The translations under genes and the position numbers were made by a program. 64,000 bases of DNA from CBDBBY01 sp965205055 (GTDB lineage Bacteria; Pseudomonadota; Alphaproteobacteria; Rhodobacterales; Rhodobacteraceae): the NCBI GenBank assembly GCA_965205055.1, contig OZ242030.1, forward strand, positions 1,984,001-2,048,000, written 5' to 3'. This document shows, piece after piece, positions 1 through 9,003 of the stretch; the stretch's first letter is position 1, and each line of letters starts with the position of its first letter. The notes beneath the pieces were generated by a model that was not told where the DNA came from, did not search any database, and worked only from the letters and a program-made list of their open reading frames with translations.

Positions 1-111
1 TGGAGATCGGTTTTCGACCGCTGAAATTCGCGCGGACCCGCAATGCCGGACTTTGCGGGTTGCCGGTGTGTCGTACCGGCAATAGACTGTTGGAATTGGA
101 TATCCATTGGC

Positions 112-117
112 GAGGAG
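112..117 (+). promoter_or_regulatory. Shine-Dalgarno site that decides the start of the TPP enzyme
   Basis: GAGGAG lies 7 bases before a GTG codon at 125. An in-frame TTG at 107 has no comparable site upstream, so the GTG is the preferred start. This is read directly from the sequence. Confidence 0.6.
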
Positions 118-124
118 CAGATCT

Positions 125-2023
125 GTGGACCTTCGGAGACCCTATCCGACATCCGGAAATGGAAGCGCGTCCAGCTACGGAAGCTACACGACTCGATCAC
201 GCTCCTATTTCTCGCCGTCGCCAAGCCGCTTTATCTCGCGCAGCAACGAGATTCGCGGCACCGATATCATCGCCGAATATCTGGTCAAGGAGCGTGTGCC
301 GTACCTGCTGGGATATTGCGGTCACGGAGCCATCGGCTTGCTTGACGGGATTCACGCGCATTCCGACAAGATCAAGCACATCGCCCCGAGGATCGAACAA
401 GGCGCCGGCTTCATGGCGGATGCATATTACCGGCTGACCGGCAATCCGCTGGCGATTTATGCATCGACCGGCCCCGGTCCGCTCAACATGACAATCTCGG
501 TCGCGAACGCCTTCTATGATCATTCCGCATTTTGCGTATTCACCGGCCAGGTGCCCACGACCCAAGTCAACAGCGGCGCTCTGCAGGACGACTACCGCTA
601 CAATGGAACGATGTCCTCGTTCTTCGAGCCGATAACGAAGAAATCCTATCGAATTCGGGAAGTGCAAGACCTCTGCGCGGCATTGCCGGAGGCGTTCCAG
701 CTGATGCGCAGCGGGCGTCCGGGGCCGGTTCATTTCGACGTTCCCTACAATCTCTACATCGAGACCGCGCCGGTCAGCACGCCCGACCCACTGCCGTCCG
801 GCCAGGAATTCGGCAGCTGGAGACGCGGCGCCTCCGACTTCGACATTGAACGCGCGCTTGATCTCATTTGCGATTGCGACAGGCCCTTGATCCTCGCCGG
901 CGGCGCAATACGAGTTGCCGGTGCCTTTGAACAGCTGCGAGTTCTTGCCGAGCAGCTCGGCATTCCAGTCTACACATCCTTTATGGGCAAGGGCGCACTT
1001 CCCTATGGCCACGACCTGCATCTGGGGGTCGGCGGCGTCTGGGGAGAGTACCCGGCGACCGAAGCCTGCAGAAACGCCGATGCGATTTTGGCAGTGGGCG
1101 CTCGCTTCAACGATTTGCACACCGGATCATGGATTCCAGGCTACGTCTACAACATACCGCCGACGAAGCTCATCCAGGTCGATATCGACGAGAACGAGAT
1201 CGGGCGGAACTATCCGGTCGAATTGGGCATCGTGTCCGACGCAAAGGAATTCCTTGAGAAAGCGATCAAAATCGCCCGCAAGAAAAGCTTGCGCATGAAG
1301 TCGGACAGCCCTTGGAGGAACGAAATCGCAGGTTGGCAATCCGAGTGGCAAAACTTCTGCCGACCGTTCGAGACCAGTTCCGAGGTTCCGATCGAACCGC
1401 GCCGCATCATGGCGGACATGAACCGCATCTCGCCTCCCGATACGGTCATGGTCGACGATGTCGGCAACTGTCAGGTCTGGTCCGAACAATACTGGCAGAC
1501 GAGGATTCCCGGCAATCACATGACCGCCGGCGGCTTTGCCGCGATGGGATTCGGGGTTTACGGGGTGCTGGGCGCGCGGCTGGCTCGCCCAGATTCACCT
1601 TGCGTGACGCTTTGCGGCGATGGCGGATTCTCGATGTGGTCGAACGCGGTCATGACGGCGGTCGAATACGGCCTGCCTGCGGTTTGGGTCGTGATGAACA
1701 ATTTCGCTATCGGCACGATCCGGGATCTTCAGCGATTTTATCTGGATGGCAGAGAACTGGGCACCAGCTTCGTAAATCAAGCGACCGGCGAATTCTGGAA
1801 CCCGGATTTTGCGTCAATGGCCAAGGCCATGGGAGTGCGGGGCGTCCGGATCGAACACCCGGACGAATTCGGCGACGCCTATGCGGACGCGCTGAAGTCA
1901 AGCATGCCGACGGTAATGGACGTAATCGTCAATCGCGACACCGGAATTCCGGTGACGGGCACTTGGCAAATGCCTCCCATTCCGGAAGTGCAACCCACAT
2001 TCGGTCAGCGAAAGGTGCGCTAG
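125..2023 (+). CDS. Thiamine-pyrophosphate-dependent enzyme, acetolactate synthase-like
   Basis: A large-subunit acetolactate synthase-type protein of about 632 residues. Such enzymes use TPP to decarboxylate a 2-keto acid or carry out a related carboligation or acyl transfer in the cytoplasm. The N-terminal pyrimidine-binding domain has the conserved glutamate in RIEQGAGFMADAY (near residue 91). A middle domain follows, and the C-terminal pyrophosphate domain has the metal/TPP motif LCGDGGFSMWSN (near residue 496) ending in VVMNN. The first 45 or so residues are Ser/Arg-rich and unlike the family, so the true start could lie later, although no better-supported start codon was found. No small regulatory subunit is adjacent, which argues against a dedicated branched-chain biosynthetic enzyme. 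The substrate cannot be fixed from the sequence. Sulfoacetaldehyde acetyltransferase- or oxalyl-CoA decarboxylase-like roles remain possible. Confidence 0.85.
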   Translation: MDLRRPYPTSGNGSASSYGSYTTRSRSYFSPSPSRFISRSNEIRGTDIIAEYLVKERVPYLLGYCGHGAIGLLDGIHAHSDKIKHIAPRIEQGAGFMADAYYRLTGNPLAIYASTGPGPLNMTISVANAFYDHSAFCVFTGQVPTTQVNSGALQDDYRYNGTMSSFFEPITKKSYRIREVQDLCAALPEAFQLMRSGRPGPVHFDVPYNLYIETAPVSTPDPLPSGQEFGSWRRGASDFDIERALDLICDCDRPLILAGGAIRVAGAFEQLRVLAEQLGIPVYTSFMGKGALPYGHDLHLGVGGVWGEYPATEACRNADAILAVGARFNDLHTGSWIPGYVYNIPPTKLIQVDIDENEIGRNYPVELGIVSDAKEFLEKAIKIARKKSLRMKSDSPWRNEIAGWQSEWQNFCRPFETSSEVPIEPRRIMADMNRISPPDTVMVDDVGNCQVWSEQYWQTRIPGNHMTAGGFAAMGFGVYGVLGARLARPDSPCVTLCGDGGFSMWSNAVMTAVEYGLPAVWVVMNNFAIGTIRDLQRFYLDGRELGTSFVNQATGEFWNPDFASMAKAMGVRGVRIEHPDEFGDAYADALKSSMPTVMDVIVNRDTGIPVTGTWQMPPIPEVQPTFGQRKVR

Positions 2024-2039
2024 TGGCTGTCGCTCGTTT

Positions 2040-2060
2040 GGATCCAAAACTATTGGATCC
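2040..2060 (+). terminator. Hairpin behind the TPP enzyme
   Basis: GGATCCAA and TTGGATCC form an 8-bp stem around a 5-base loop, 17 bases after the stop codon. There is no T-run directly behind it, so it is only a possible terminator or transcript end. Confidence 0.3.
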
Positions 2061-2329
2061 GGTGTAAATCGACTATTTTGCAGCTAACGCGTTTACACAA
2101 TCCGCGGCCGCCAATGGCACGGCATAAATTACGTCTTGATTTTCAAATACGTCGGCGTAGATTTGGGCGATGAGCCGACGGCGGGATCGCGTTTGACAAG
2201 AGCCTATCCTGATGACGACAGGCACTTTCATCTGAAATATGCCGTATACGGGACGTTTCAATTCGCAGCGGATCTTGCCGTCAATGCCGACACTCGTCGA
2301 TTGCCTGAAATTACTCGAATTCGGTCCAT

Positions 2330-2878
2330 GCACTTCGGTTACTACGCGAATTCCAAGGCTGCAAACTGGGCGGAGGAAGCCATGAGCCTATGCCGTGGCC
2401 ATTATGCGCAGCGGTGGCACGTGCAGGAACTGAAGCCGCTGCCGAAATTGTCGCTGTCCGAGTTCACCCATTGATGCGACTCCGCCTTGACACCAAGGCG
2501 GCGAGTACCCCAAGCTTGGACTTCCAGAGGCGTTTGCGAGCGCCGCGAAGATCGCCTCCCGATGCCGCTTGGAGGACGCCGTCTGGGCCGATAGGCGAAT
2601 ACCACGGGCTGAAAGAGTGCAGCTTTGAGGGCTTTGAACGACCGGCAATGTTGAAGGGCCTCTGTCAAACGCACCGCGACTATCTTCGGCATGACCGCGA
2701 GCAGAAGCCGATAGCGGTGCGGCGCATGATCAAGCCGTGCGAATTCGGCGGCGATGCACCACCAGCAGAAGCCAACGGGCTTTGCGCCACTCATTATGCC
2801 CAACGGAAAGCGAGCAACGAACTCAAGCCACTGCGCTTGCACCGGCGGCGAAAGCAACCATCAACGGGTAAAACGTAA
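2330..2878 (+). pseudogene. Broken gene with tandem GLC-x2-H zinc-finger-like repeats
   Basis: Three related units occur in one stretch: SLCRGHYAQRW...ELKPLP (about 2380-2440), KGLCQTHRDYL...EQKPI (about 2655-2715) and NGLCATHYAQRK...ELKPLR (about 2778-2838). Units two and three share one frame and each follows a C-x4-C/F half-site (ECSFEGFERP, KPCEFGGDA). The second cysteine of the first of these is phenylalanine. Unit one lies in a different frame, so the gene has suffered a frameshift. The pattern C-x4-C-...-GLC-x2-HY is known from small zinc-binding modules of phage and HNH-associated proteins. The function here is lost or unknown. The remnant ends just before the ankyrin gene. Confidence 0.45.
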
Positions 2879-2888
2879 GGATCAAATA

Positions 2889-3992
2889 ATGTCTGATTGG
2901 TTTGACGAAATTAACGAAATTTTGGATCGAGATACACCGCTGCACGCGGCCGTCGGGGCGGATGATGCGGAAGCCGTCGAATCGCTGCTTGCGGAGGGTG
3001 CGGAGGTCGATGCCGTGAACGGCGAGGGATTGACGCCGCTACACATCGCCGGAAAGCATGAAAATGCACGGATCGCGCGGCTGTTGATCGAGGCCGGAGC
3101 GGACCCCAAGGCAGAAGACGGCACCGGAACGACGCCCTTGCACGTGGCAGCGGTGCACGGTCAAGCGGAGTGCGTCAAGCTTCTGCTAAAGGCCGGAGCG
3201 GATCCTGCGGCAAAAATCAAGGACGACGGCTTTGGGTTGGACGATTTGATGGCCGACGACGACGATTGGGACGACGACGATGCTGTTGAGTGGGAACACT
3301 CAACCGGTGAAACGCCATTGCATATGGCCGCCAGTCAAGGCAATGCCGATTGCGTCAAGCTTTTGCTAAAGGCCGGTGCAGACCCCAACGTCGAGGATAA
3401 TCGTGGAACAACACCGCTGCACTGTATCGGCGGACGCCAGCAAGCCGATAAGATCAAGCTTCTGATTGCGGCGGGCGCAGACAGCGTGAACGCTAAGGAT
3501 CGCGCTGGCTTTACGCTGTTGCACCGTTACAGCAACCTTCGCCAAGCACGTGGCCCCCAAATCGTGAAGTTTTTGATCAAGGCCGGGGCAGACGTGAACG
3601 CTGAGGATGCTGATGGTAGAACACCGCTGCACGGCGCAGAGTGTGCCGCAACGATCAAGCTTCTGATTGAACACGGCGCGGAAGTGAATGCCGGAAACAC
3701 GAAGCGAAAAACGCCGCTGCATGTCGCTTTCGGCCATAGGCGCGGGTGGGACGCTGGCAGGCTGTTGCTTCAAGCTGGCGCAAACCCCAACGTCGAGGAT
3801 GAGTACGGCAAGAGGCCGCTGCATGATGCAGCTTCGGTAAGGAACGGCACGGGCGGTATTCAGATACTGCTAGAGGCCGGCGCAAATCCGAACGCGAAAG
3901 ACAAGGAAGGGCGGACACCGTTGGATGACGCCGTCAGCGGCGTTGCGGCAAAACTTATGCGCAAACACGGTACGAACGGCGGATCGTTTTGA
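2889..3992 (+). CDS. Ankyrin-repeat protein
   Basis: A 367-residue protein made almost entirely of ankyrin repeats. At least nine units of the form TPLHxAA...G..e.vklLLeAGADpna can be read, starting at DTPLHAAVGADD near residue 15. An acidic spacer rich in Asp (about residues 117-137) separates the third and fourth repeats. There is no signal peptide, membrane segment or partner enzyme domain. Ankyrin repeats bind other proteins; in bacteria they are frequent in host-associated lineages but are not diagnostic. The ATG at 2889 is preceded by TAAGGAT. A longer in-frame extension back to 2754 overlaps the zinc-finger remnant and lacks repeats, so it was not used. The partner is unknown and the gene appears to stand alone. 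Confidence 0.9.
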   Translation: MSDWFDEINEILDRDTPLHAAVGADDAEAVESLLAEGAEVDAVNGEGLTPLHIAGKHENARIARLLIEAGADPKAEDGTGTTPLHVAAVHGQAECVKLLLKAGADPAAKIKDDGFGLDDLMADDDDWDDDDAVEWEHSTGETPLHMAASQGNADCVKLLLKAGADPNVEDNRGTTPLHCIGGRQQADKIKLLIAAGADSVNAKDRAGFTLLHRYSNLRQARGPQIVKFLIKAGADVNAEDADGRTPLHGAECAATIKLLIEHGAEVNAGNTKRKTPLHVAFGHRRGWDAGRLLLQAGANPNVEDEYGKRPLHDAASVRNGTGGIQILLEAGANPNAKDKEGRTPLDDAVSGVAAKLMRKHGTNGGSF

Positions 3993-4429
3993 AGGAAAGG
4001 CGGCCCGCGCCCTTGACGCGCTTGTATAGACGAACGTAGCCCTACCGAATATCGGAATTGGACATGACGGAACGTTCTTACGCAAAGCGAAATTGATAGG
4101 CGGCACCAGCGATGGTTTCCCAAGCTAAGCTGTCAATGAGAACGGTGTAGGCAGGGTAAATGACCGTTTCTACGGCCCCGCATCAATATCGACTTGAAGT
4201 AGCAGGAATCTGGGTTGTAGGACATTTGAGTGGCAATCCATCGAACAATGTAAACGAATGGATCATCATTGGCAGTTTCGGAGCCAAGCAACGGCCGGAC
4301 GCTCTTTCGCCAAGCAGCTAAGGCCTGCTAACTCCGGCTTTCCATCTGGCTCATGCCGAGTGCTTGGCATGGCGGACATAAAATAGAGCGCAAGCCATAA
4401 TCGTCACTGCATACCGGTTCAGCGCGGAA
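3993..4429. other. Intergenic, no gene seen
   Basis: No reading frame with family features on either strand. The short frames here are not supported by repeats, motifs or ribosome-binding sites. Confidence 0.5.
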
Positions 4430-4690
4430 ATGTGCGGATCTCGAATCCCGCAGACATTAACGCGATGCTCCATGTCGTGGAGAACGGCTGCGAGCGGCGC
4501 ACCCTGCCGGAATGCTTCGGCAAATGATGCACGGTATACGCCCGGATGCGTAGCTGGGCTGCGAAGTGCGTGCTTAACACGCTGTTCCACTTGTCGTGGA
4601 CGCACATGCTGATCGGCGGGCGGGCCGATTGTGCCGGTCTCGACAGCGCCTGCGCCAAAGTGAATCCTGACTGCACCGTCGCGCTGTAGA
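4430..4690 (+). pseudogene. IS5-family transposase remnant
   Basis: The plus strand encodes NAMLHVVENGCERRTLPE, then an in-frame stop, then TVYARMRSWAAKCVLNTLF, followed by LDSACAKVNPD. These match the N-terminal part of IS5-family transposases (the conserved block with ENGCKWR-LP..FG and VY.R..RW) and the start of the DDE core (LDST.VKVHPDG). Stops and missing sequence make it non-functional. The stretch from here to 4969 shows no further gene. It is probably the oldest of several IS5 traces in the window. Confidence 0.55.
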
Positions 4691-4969
4691 AAAGCACCGC
4701 AAGCCATATATGCCACGGCGGCTTAGCGTCCGCCATGAATTAAGCGAATGCCAGACCCCAAACAGTCATCAAATTCTGGCATGATTTTCTGCTCAATGCG
4801 AAAACGGTATCTTGCACCGCAGCTCAAAGTTTGGACAAGCGTGTCTTCGCCTCGCATACGTTGTTCCGTTGCGATTGGCGATCTTGGCCGTCGACTTTAG
4901 CATGGTACCTGATCATGAAACGAACATTCGCTGGTACCGCCTTCCGTGCGCGTTCCTGATCGCCGCACA

Positions 4970-5635
4970 TCATATCACCTCGTCGCTGCGGTCGTCGGTC
5001 TCGCCGAAACGCTTGAGCGTGGCGGGCTTGGTGCCCTCGTAGACCCGATCGAGATTCTCGGCGATTTTGGCGTTTTCGCGTTCGAAAAGGCAATTCCCGT
5101 CGAGGTCGCTGGCGACAATGAACGGCCCCATCTTGTTGCATCTGATGACCCACATCGCCTGCGCCAGGCCCAGCTCCTCGCGCCAATGCACCGCCTCGAC
5201 ATTCTCCACCCCGCGTCCAAGCAATGCGCCCGTGCCGTAGCCGACAGTCGACAGGTAGACCGCGCCGTTGGGCACGAAGTATTCCTTGTAATCTTTCGAG
5301 GTCATGCCCCCCTTGCCGATGATCAGCTTGGCGCCGGTCCTGGCCATCCATTCCGGCAGCCACTTGGCGAAACGGAAACTCGCCGTCGCCGTGACTGCGC
5401 CCATGTCGAACGAGCCGTCGGGCCGGATCGCGGCGGCGGGCGAGCAGTGGAAATTCGCGGCGCTCTCGGAAGGCAACTCCATCGGGATATTCGCCAGATC
5501 CTCCAGAGCGCGCGTGTATACGCCCTCGCGCGCGGTGTACATCAGCCCGTCGAGGTAGACGATGTCGCCCAGCCGCAACGCGGCGATATCCTCAGCCGCA
5601 GGCGTCGTGGAAAGACGTATCTCGCGGAGCTTCAT
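4970..5635 (-). CDS. Class I fumarate hydratase, beta subunit
   Basis: Last gene of the six-gene minus-strand operon, 221 residues. It corresponds to the C-terminal (beta) half of the iron-sulfur class I fumarases/tartrate dehydratases, which in many bacteria are split into two chains. The core reads LGDIVYLDGLMYTAREG near the N-terminus, then LIIGKGGMTSKDY and STVGYGTGALLGRG. Its ATG overlaps the alpha-subunit stop by four bases (ATGA), so the two chains are probably made in equal amounts. The alpha/beta complex interconverts fumarate and malate in the cytoplasm. Since succinate dehydrogenase/fumarate reductase genes precede it, it fits a fumarate-malate step. L-tartrate dehydratase or mesaconase activity cannot be excluded by sequence alone. 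Confidence 0.88.
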   Translation of the reverse strand: MKLREIRLSTTPAAEDIAALRLGDIVYLDGLMYTAREGVYTRALEDLANIPMELPSESAANFHCSPAAAIRPDGSFDMGAVTATASFRFAKWLPEWMARTGAKLIIGKGGMTSKDYKEYFVPNGAVYLSTVGYGTGALLGRGVENVEAVHWREELGLAQAMWVIRCNKMGPFIVASDLDGNCLFERENAKIAENLDRVYEGTKPATLKRFGETDDRSDEVI

Positions 5636-6588
5636 TCGGCCGCCTCCATTCGCATCGGCCAATCCACCGTCTCGCGCCGCTGATAGGGAGTGAACCAATC
5701 GGGATCCGTGCGATATTCGACCCGGCCATCGGGGTAAAGCCGCGCCACAGCCCGCCGCGAGGAGAGACAGAACGCATGCACCGACATCGGCATCCCGCCC
5801 GTGTGGCAATAGCCGACCTCGATATTGCAATCGATCACCATGTTCGAGCCGACAAATCCCATCGCTCCCATGCCGATCGAATTCCCCAGCTCTTTGAACT
5901 CGTCCTCCAGCTCCGCGATCCGAGGATCGGGGTTCCGGGACCCCACGACCCTGAGCGTCGAGGCGCGCTTTCCCAAGCTCATGCAGGTGTCCTTGGATCC
6001 GCCGAGCCCGATGCCGACGATCGCCGGCTGGCAGGCCAGCCCGCGTTTGCCGAAGGCCACCAAACTGTCGAGATAGAACCGTTTGATCCCCTGAATGCCG
6101 TCCGAGGGGAAAAGCATCCGGTAATCCGTCCCGAAAAGCCCGCCTTTGTGGACGGTGATCAGGTCGATCCAATCCCCCTCAGGCTCGAAGCCGTATTCGA
6201 TCTCGGGCGCGCCGATGCCGACATTGTTGTCGTGATCGGTCCGCCACAGCGGATGCACGCGATTGGGGCGCAGCGGAACGCCGCTGGTCGCATTGGCGGT
6301 CGCGCGGCGCAAGGCTTCTTCAAGCGCGATCATCCCTCTTTCCACCCGCGCCTCGTTGCCCAGCTTCACAAACCAGCGCGGCACTCCGGTGTCGCCGCAC
6401 ATGGCGCGGCGGTCCTCGCGGGCGGCCTCGTAATTCTTGAGCATCGCCTGCAGCACGAAGGACGACAGATCGCCCTCTTCGCGGGCGGCCGCCTCTTTCA
6501 GCCCGCCGAGGTAATCCTCCGGGATCTCGATGGTCGCCTTGTCCATCAGGGTTTCGGCGGTGGATTGGATGAGAGAGATCGGAATCAT
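5632..6588 (-). CDS. Class I fumarate hydratase, alpha subunit
   Basis: 318 residues, the iron-sulfur-binding alpha half of a class I hydro-lyase. Landmarks are AMCGDTGVPRWF, GIGAPEIEYGFEPEGDW, CQPAIVGIGLGGSKDTC and CNIEVGYCHTGGMP. The cysteines in these blocks are the likely ligands of an oxygen-sensitive 4Fe-4S cluster that activates the substrate. The start is the ATG before IPISLIQS; it overlaps the stop of the upstream flavoprotein by four bases, and its own stop overlaps the beta subunit in the same way. Together with the beta subunit it should form the fumarate/malate (or related) hydratase. The overlap indicates translational coupling with the dehydrogenase genes. Confidence 0.88.
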   Translation of the reverse strand: MIPISLIQSTAETLMDKATIEIPEDYLGGLKEAAAREEGDLSSFVLQAMLKNYEAAREDRRAMCGDTGVPRWFVKLGNEARVERGMIALEEALRRATANATSGVPLRPNRVHPLWRTDHDNNVGIGAPEIEYGFEPEGDWIDLITVHKGGLFGTDYRMLFPSDGIQGIKRFYLDSLVAFGKRGLACQPAIVGIGLGGSKDTCMSLGKRASTLRVVGSRNPDPRIAELEDEFKELGNSIGMGAMGFVGSNMVIDCNIEVGYCHTGGMPMSVHAFCLSSRRAVARLYPDGRVEYRTDPDWFTPYQRRETVDWPMRMEAAE

Positions 6589-8333
6589 TGCGCTGCCACC
6601 AGTGTTTCGGGTTCGCCCTCGGGCAAGATGGTTTCGCCGGGGCGCACGATGGTGAATCGAACGGGTTCGCGCGAAACCTCGACCTTGCCCGCGTTCAATC
6701 CGGCCACCGTGAAGTCGCTGTCTTCCATCGCGCCGGACTCCGGGAAATCCTCGCGGTAGTGCGCCCCGCGCGAGTTCTCGCGCGCCAAGGCCGCATGCGC
6801 GATCACCTCGGATATGTCGCACAGCGAGCGCAGGTTCAGCCAGTCGTGCCACGTGAGGTTGAAGGCAAGGTTCGTGTCGTCCACGCCGGCATCCATCAAT
6901 TCCGATGCCACCTCCGCGATGCCGCCGAGGCCGCGCTTCAGCCCCGCCTCCTCGCGCAACACGCCCACCTCGTCCCACATCACGTCTTCCAAGCGTTTGC
7001 GCAGCGGATGCACCGGGGCGGGCTTGCGCGACAGCGGATGAATTGCCCGTGCGATTTCGGCGTCCAAAACCGCCTCGTCCGGATCGCGCAGCGTCATCCG
7101 CGCAACCTCTTCACCCATGACGTCCCCGGCGATGCCGCCGTAGACCGTCGAGTTCGCCACGCCATTCCCGCCCAGCCGGTTCGACCCGTGGGCCCCGCCC
7201 GCGTCTTCGCCCGCAACATAAAGACCCTCAATCGCGGTGCGCGCATCCACATCGACCGCCACGCCGCCCATGAAGTAATGCGCCGTCGGAACGACCTCGA
7301 CCTTGCCTCCTGCAAGATCGAAACCGCAGTCCGCGCAGCGCTTGACCATCCCTTTGAACTTCCGCGCGACGTTTGCCGGACCCAGATGCGCCATTGAGAT
7401 GAACACCCCCACTTGGTCGGGGCGGCCGTTCTTGCGCATCTCGGCATACATGCCGCGGCTGACCACATCGCGGGTGGCGCGCTCTCCCTTGGGGTCGTAT
7501 TCAAACAGAAACCGCTGGCCTGCATGGTTCACCAATTGCCCGCCCGCGCCGCGCAGACCCTCCTCGAGAACTGTGCCGGTCATCCGCGTATGCCCGCCCG
7601 CCAGCAGGCCGGTTGGGTGGAACTGCACCATCTCCATGTCGCGCAGAGGAAGCCCGGCACGCAAAGCCATCGCCAAGCCGTCCATGGTTTTGTCGCCCGA
7701 AGGCGTATGGTACTTGTACATCGACGGTCCGCCGCCGGTCCCCATCATCACGCATTTGGCGCGCACGAACCGGAATCCGCCGCTGCGCATGTCGATGAAC
7801 AGCACCCCCGCGATGCCGCTCCCGTCCTTGGAAGGGATCAGCCCGACGGCGCGGTGCTCCTGCAGACGCTCGACGGGCCGGGCGAGCACCTGCTCCATCA
7901 GCCGGTTGATGATCTCGATTCCTGTGAGGTCGCCTTTATGCACCGTGCGGTCGGCGGTCTGCCCGGCAAAGGCCTTGTGATGCAGCGTCCCGTCCGCGTT
8001 GCGGTCGAAGAAGCAGCCGATCTCGTTTTCCAGCTCGCGCACCCGCCGGGGCGCCGTCTCGCAGAGTCGCCACGCCATGTCCTGGTCGGGCAGCCACTTG
8101 CCGCCACGGATCGTGTCCATGAAGTGCCGCTTGACGCTGTCGCCGGGCCCGAGCGAAACGTTGTAGCCCCCCTGCACCATCCGCGTGCAGCCGCATTTGC
8201 CGATCAGCCCCTTGACGGCCAGTGCGATCCGGGTGCCCTCAGGAGCGGTCTGTTGCGCATGAAGCGCAGCGAACAGCCCTGCGCCGCCGGAGCCGAGGAT
8301 CAGAATGTCGGTATCGAGGCGTTCAATCCGCAT
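6585..8333 (-). CDS. Succinate dehydrogenase/fumarate reductase flavoprotein subunit
   Basis: 582 residues, FAD-binding subunit of the SdhA/FrdA/aspartate-oxidase family. The dinucleotide fold is DILILGSGGAGLFAALHA at the N-terminus. Substrate-site landmarks follow: QFHPTGL, LEEGLRGAGGQLVN, TAHYFMGGVAVD and GSNRLGGNG. The usual SHTVAAQGG block, whose histidine carries covalent FAD in classical SdhA/FrdA, reads GCTRMVQGG here, with cysteine at residue 49 in the histidine position, so the FAD is probably bound non-covalently. It sits between the membrane anchors and the fumarase alpha gene. With the iron-sulfur and anchor subunits it should interconvert succinate and fumarate at the membrane. 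The direction in vivo cannot be told. Confidence 0.88.
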   Translation of the reverse strand: MRIERLDTDILILGSGGAGLFAALHAQQTAPEGTRIALAVKGLIGKCGCTRMVQGGYNVSLGPGDSVKRHFMDTIRGGKWLPDQDMAWRLCETAPRRVRELENEIGCFFDRNADGTLHHKAFAGQTADRTVHKGDLTGIEIINRLMEQVLARPVERLQEHRAVGLIPSKDGSGIAGVLFIDMRSGGFRFVRAKCVMMGTGGGPSMYKYHTPSGDKTMDGLAMALRAGLPLRDMEMVQFHPTGLLAGGHTRMTGTVLEEGLRGAGGQLVNHAGQRFLFEYDPKGERATRDVVSRGMYAEMRKNGRPDQVGVFISMAHLGPANVARKFKGMVKRCADCGFDLAGGKVEVVPTAHYFMGGVAVDVDARTAIEGLYVAGEDAGGAHGSNRLGGNGVANSTVYGGIAGDVMGEEVARMTLRDPDEAVLDAEIARAIHPLSRKPAPVHPLRKRLEDVMWDEVGVLREEAGLKRGLGGIAEVASELMDAGVDDTNLAFNLTWHDWLNLRSLCDISEVIAHAALARENSRGAHYREDFPESGAMEDSDFTVAGLNAGKVEVSREPVRFTIVRPGETILPEGEPETLVAAQ

Positions 8334-8336
8334 CGC

Positions 8337-8675
8337 TCAAACCGCGTTCAAAAGGAAGGCACCGGAGACCAGAAACGCTCCCGCCAGCGCAGTGGCCGCC
8401 AAGGTTTTATGCGGCGCGGGCCAAGGCAGGAACTCGAGAACAAGCAAGCGCAGCCCGCCGAAAAGATGCACCGCCAGCAGAAAGACCAGCCCTAGCTCGG
8501 CCATCTTCACCAAAGGGTTCTCCGTCCAATGGAGGAATTGGTCCAAGCGCTCCGGCGCGGAGATCGCCAGCCCAAGCACGTAGAAATGAACCGGCAAAAA
8601 CAGCGCCAGCCCCAGCCCAGACAGCCGGTGCAGGAAATGAGCCAGCCAGAGAGCATGCGCTCGATGTCCCTTCAC
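8337..8675 (-). CDS. Succinate dehydrogenase/fumarate reductase membrane anchor (second)
   Basis: 112 residues with three hydrophobic helices (around FLHRLSGLGLALFLPVHFYV, MAELGLVFLLAVHLFGGLR and ALAGAFLVSGAFLLNAV). The HRLSG motif and the histidines in helices one and two are typical of haem b- and quinone-binding SdhC-type anchors. The start is a GTG that overlaps the stop of the first anchor by four bases (GTGA). A longer ATG-initiated version would run far into the neighbouring gene. It holds the catalytic subunits at the inner membrane and passes electrons to or from quinone. Confidence 0.8.
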   Translation of the reverse strand: MKGHRAHALWLAHFLHRLSGLGLALFLPVHFYVLGLAISAPERLDQFLHWTENPLVKMAELGLVFLLAVHLFGGLRLLVLEFLPWPAPHKTLAATALAGAFLVSGAFLLNAV

Positions 8676-9001
8676 GCCAATGTCACGGCGATCACGGCCC
8701 GCGCTCCCATATAAAGAAACGCCGCGCAGGCGCCCCAGGTCAGCATGGCAAGGCCTCGACGCAGTCCGAGCCATTCATGCGCGATCACCCGCAGCCCGAT
8801 GGCTCCGTGCACGGATGCCGCAACTACAAAAAGCCCGTAGAACGCGAACCAGAAGATGGAGCCTTGGGTGCGCGAAAGGATCTCCGCCGCGCTCAGGCCC
8901 CCTTGGACCGCCACTACAATCACTGCCAGATGCACCAGAACAAAGGGCGCCATCAGCATGGCGCTGATCCGCTGGGCAAGGTATAGACGCAAATCCAGCA
9001 T
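8672..9001 (-). CDS. Succinate dehydrogenase/fumarate reductase membrane anchor (first)
   Basis: 109 residues with three predicted transmembrane segments (ISAMLMAPFVLVHLAVIVV, IFWFAFYGLFVVAASVHGAIG and GLAMLTWGACAAFLYMGARA). Histidines in VLVHLAV and SVHGAIGLR are candidate haem or quinone ligands. It starts two bases after the iron-sulfur gene ends and overlaps the next anchor by four bases. Sequence conservation in such anchors is low, so the assignment rests on size, membrane topology and position between the SdhB- and SdhA-type genes. Confidence 0.8.
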   Translation of the reverse strand: MLDLRLYLAQRISAMLMAPFVLVHLAVIVVAVQGGLSAAEILSRTQGSIFWFAFYGLFVVAASVHGAIGLRVIAHEWLGLRRGLAMLTWGACAAFLYMGARAVIAVTLA

Positions 9002-9003
9002 CC

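Noticed and set aside
1..124. A gene end or RNA at the left edge
   Set aside because: Short frames here have no motifs, and no tRNA or leader structure could be recognised.
197..1120. A 307-codon open frame opposite the TPP enzyme
   Set aside because: The plus strand encodes clear family motifs throughout; the antisense frame has none and only reflects GC-rich codon usage.
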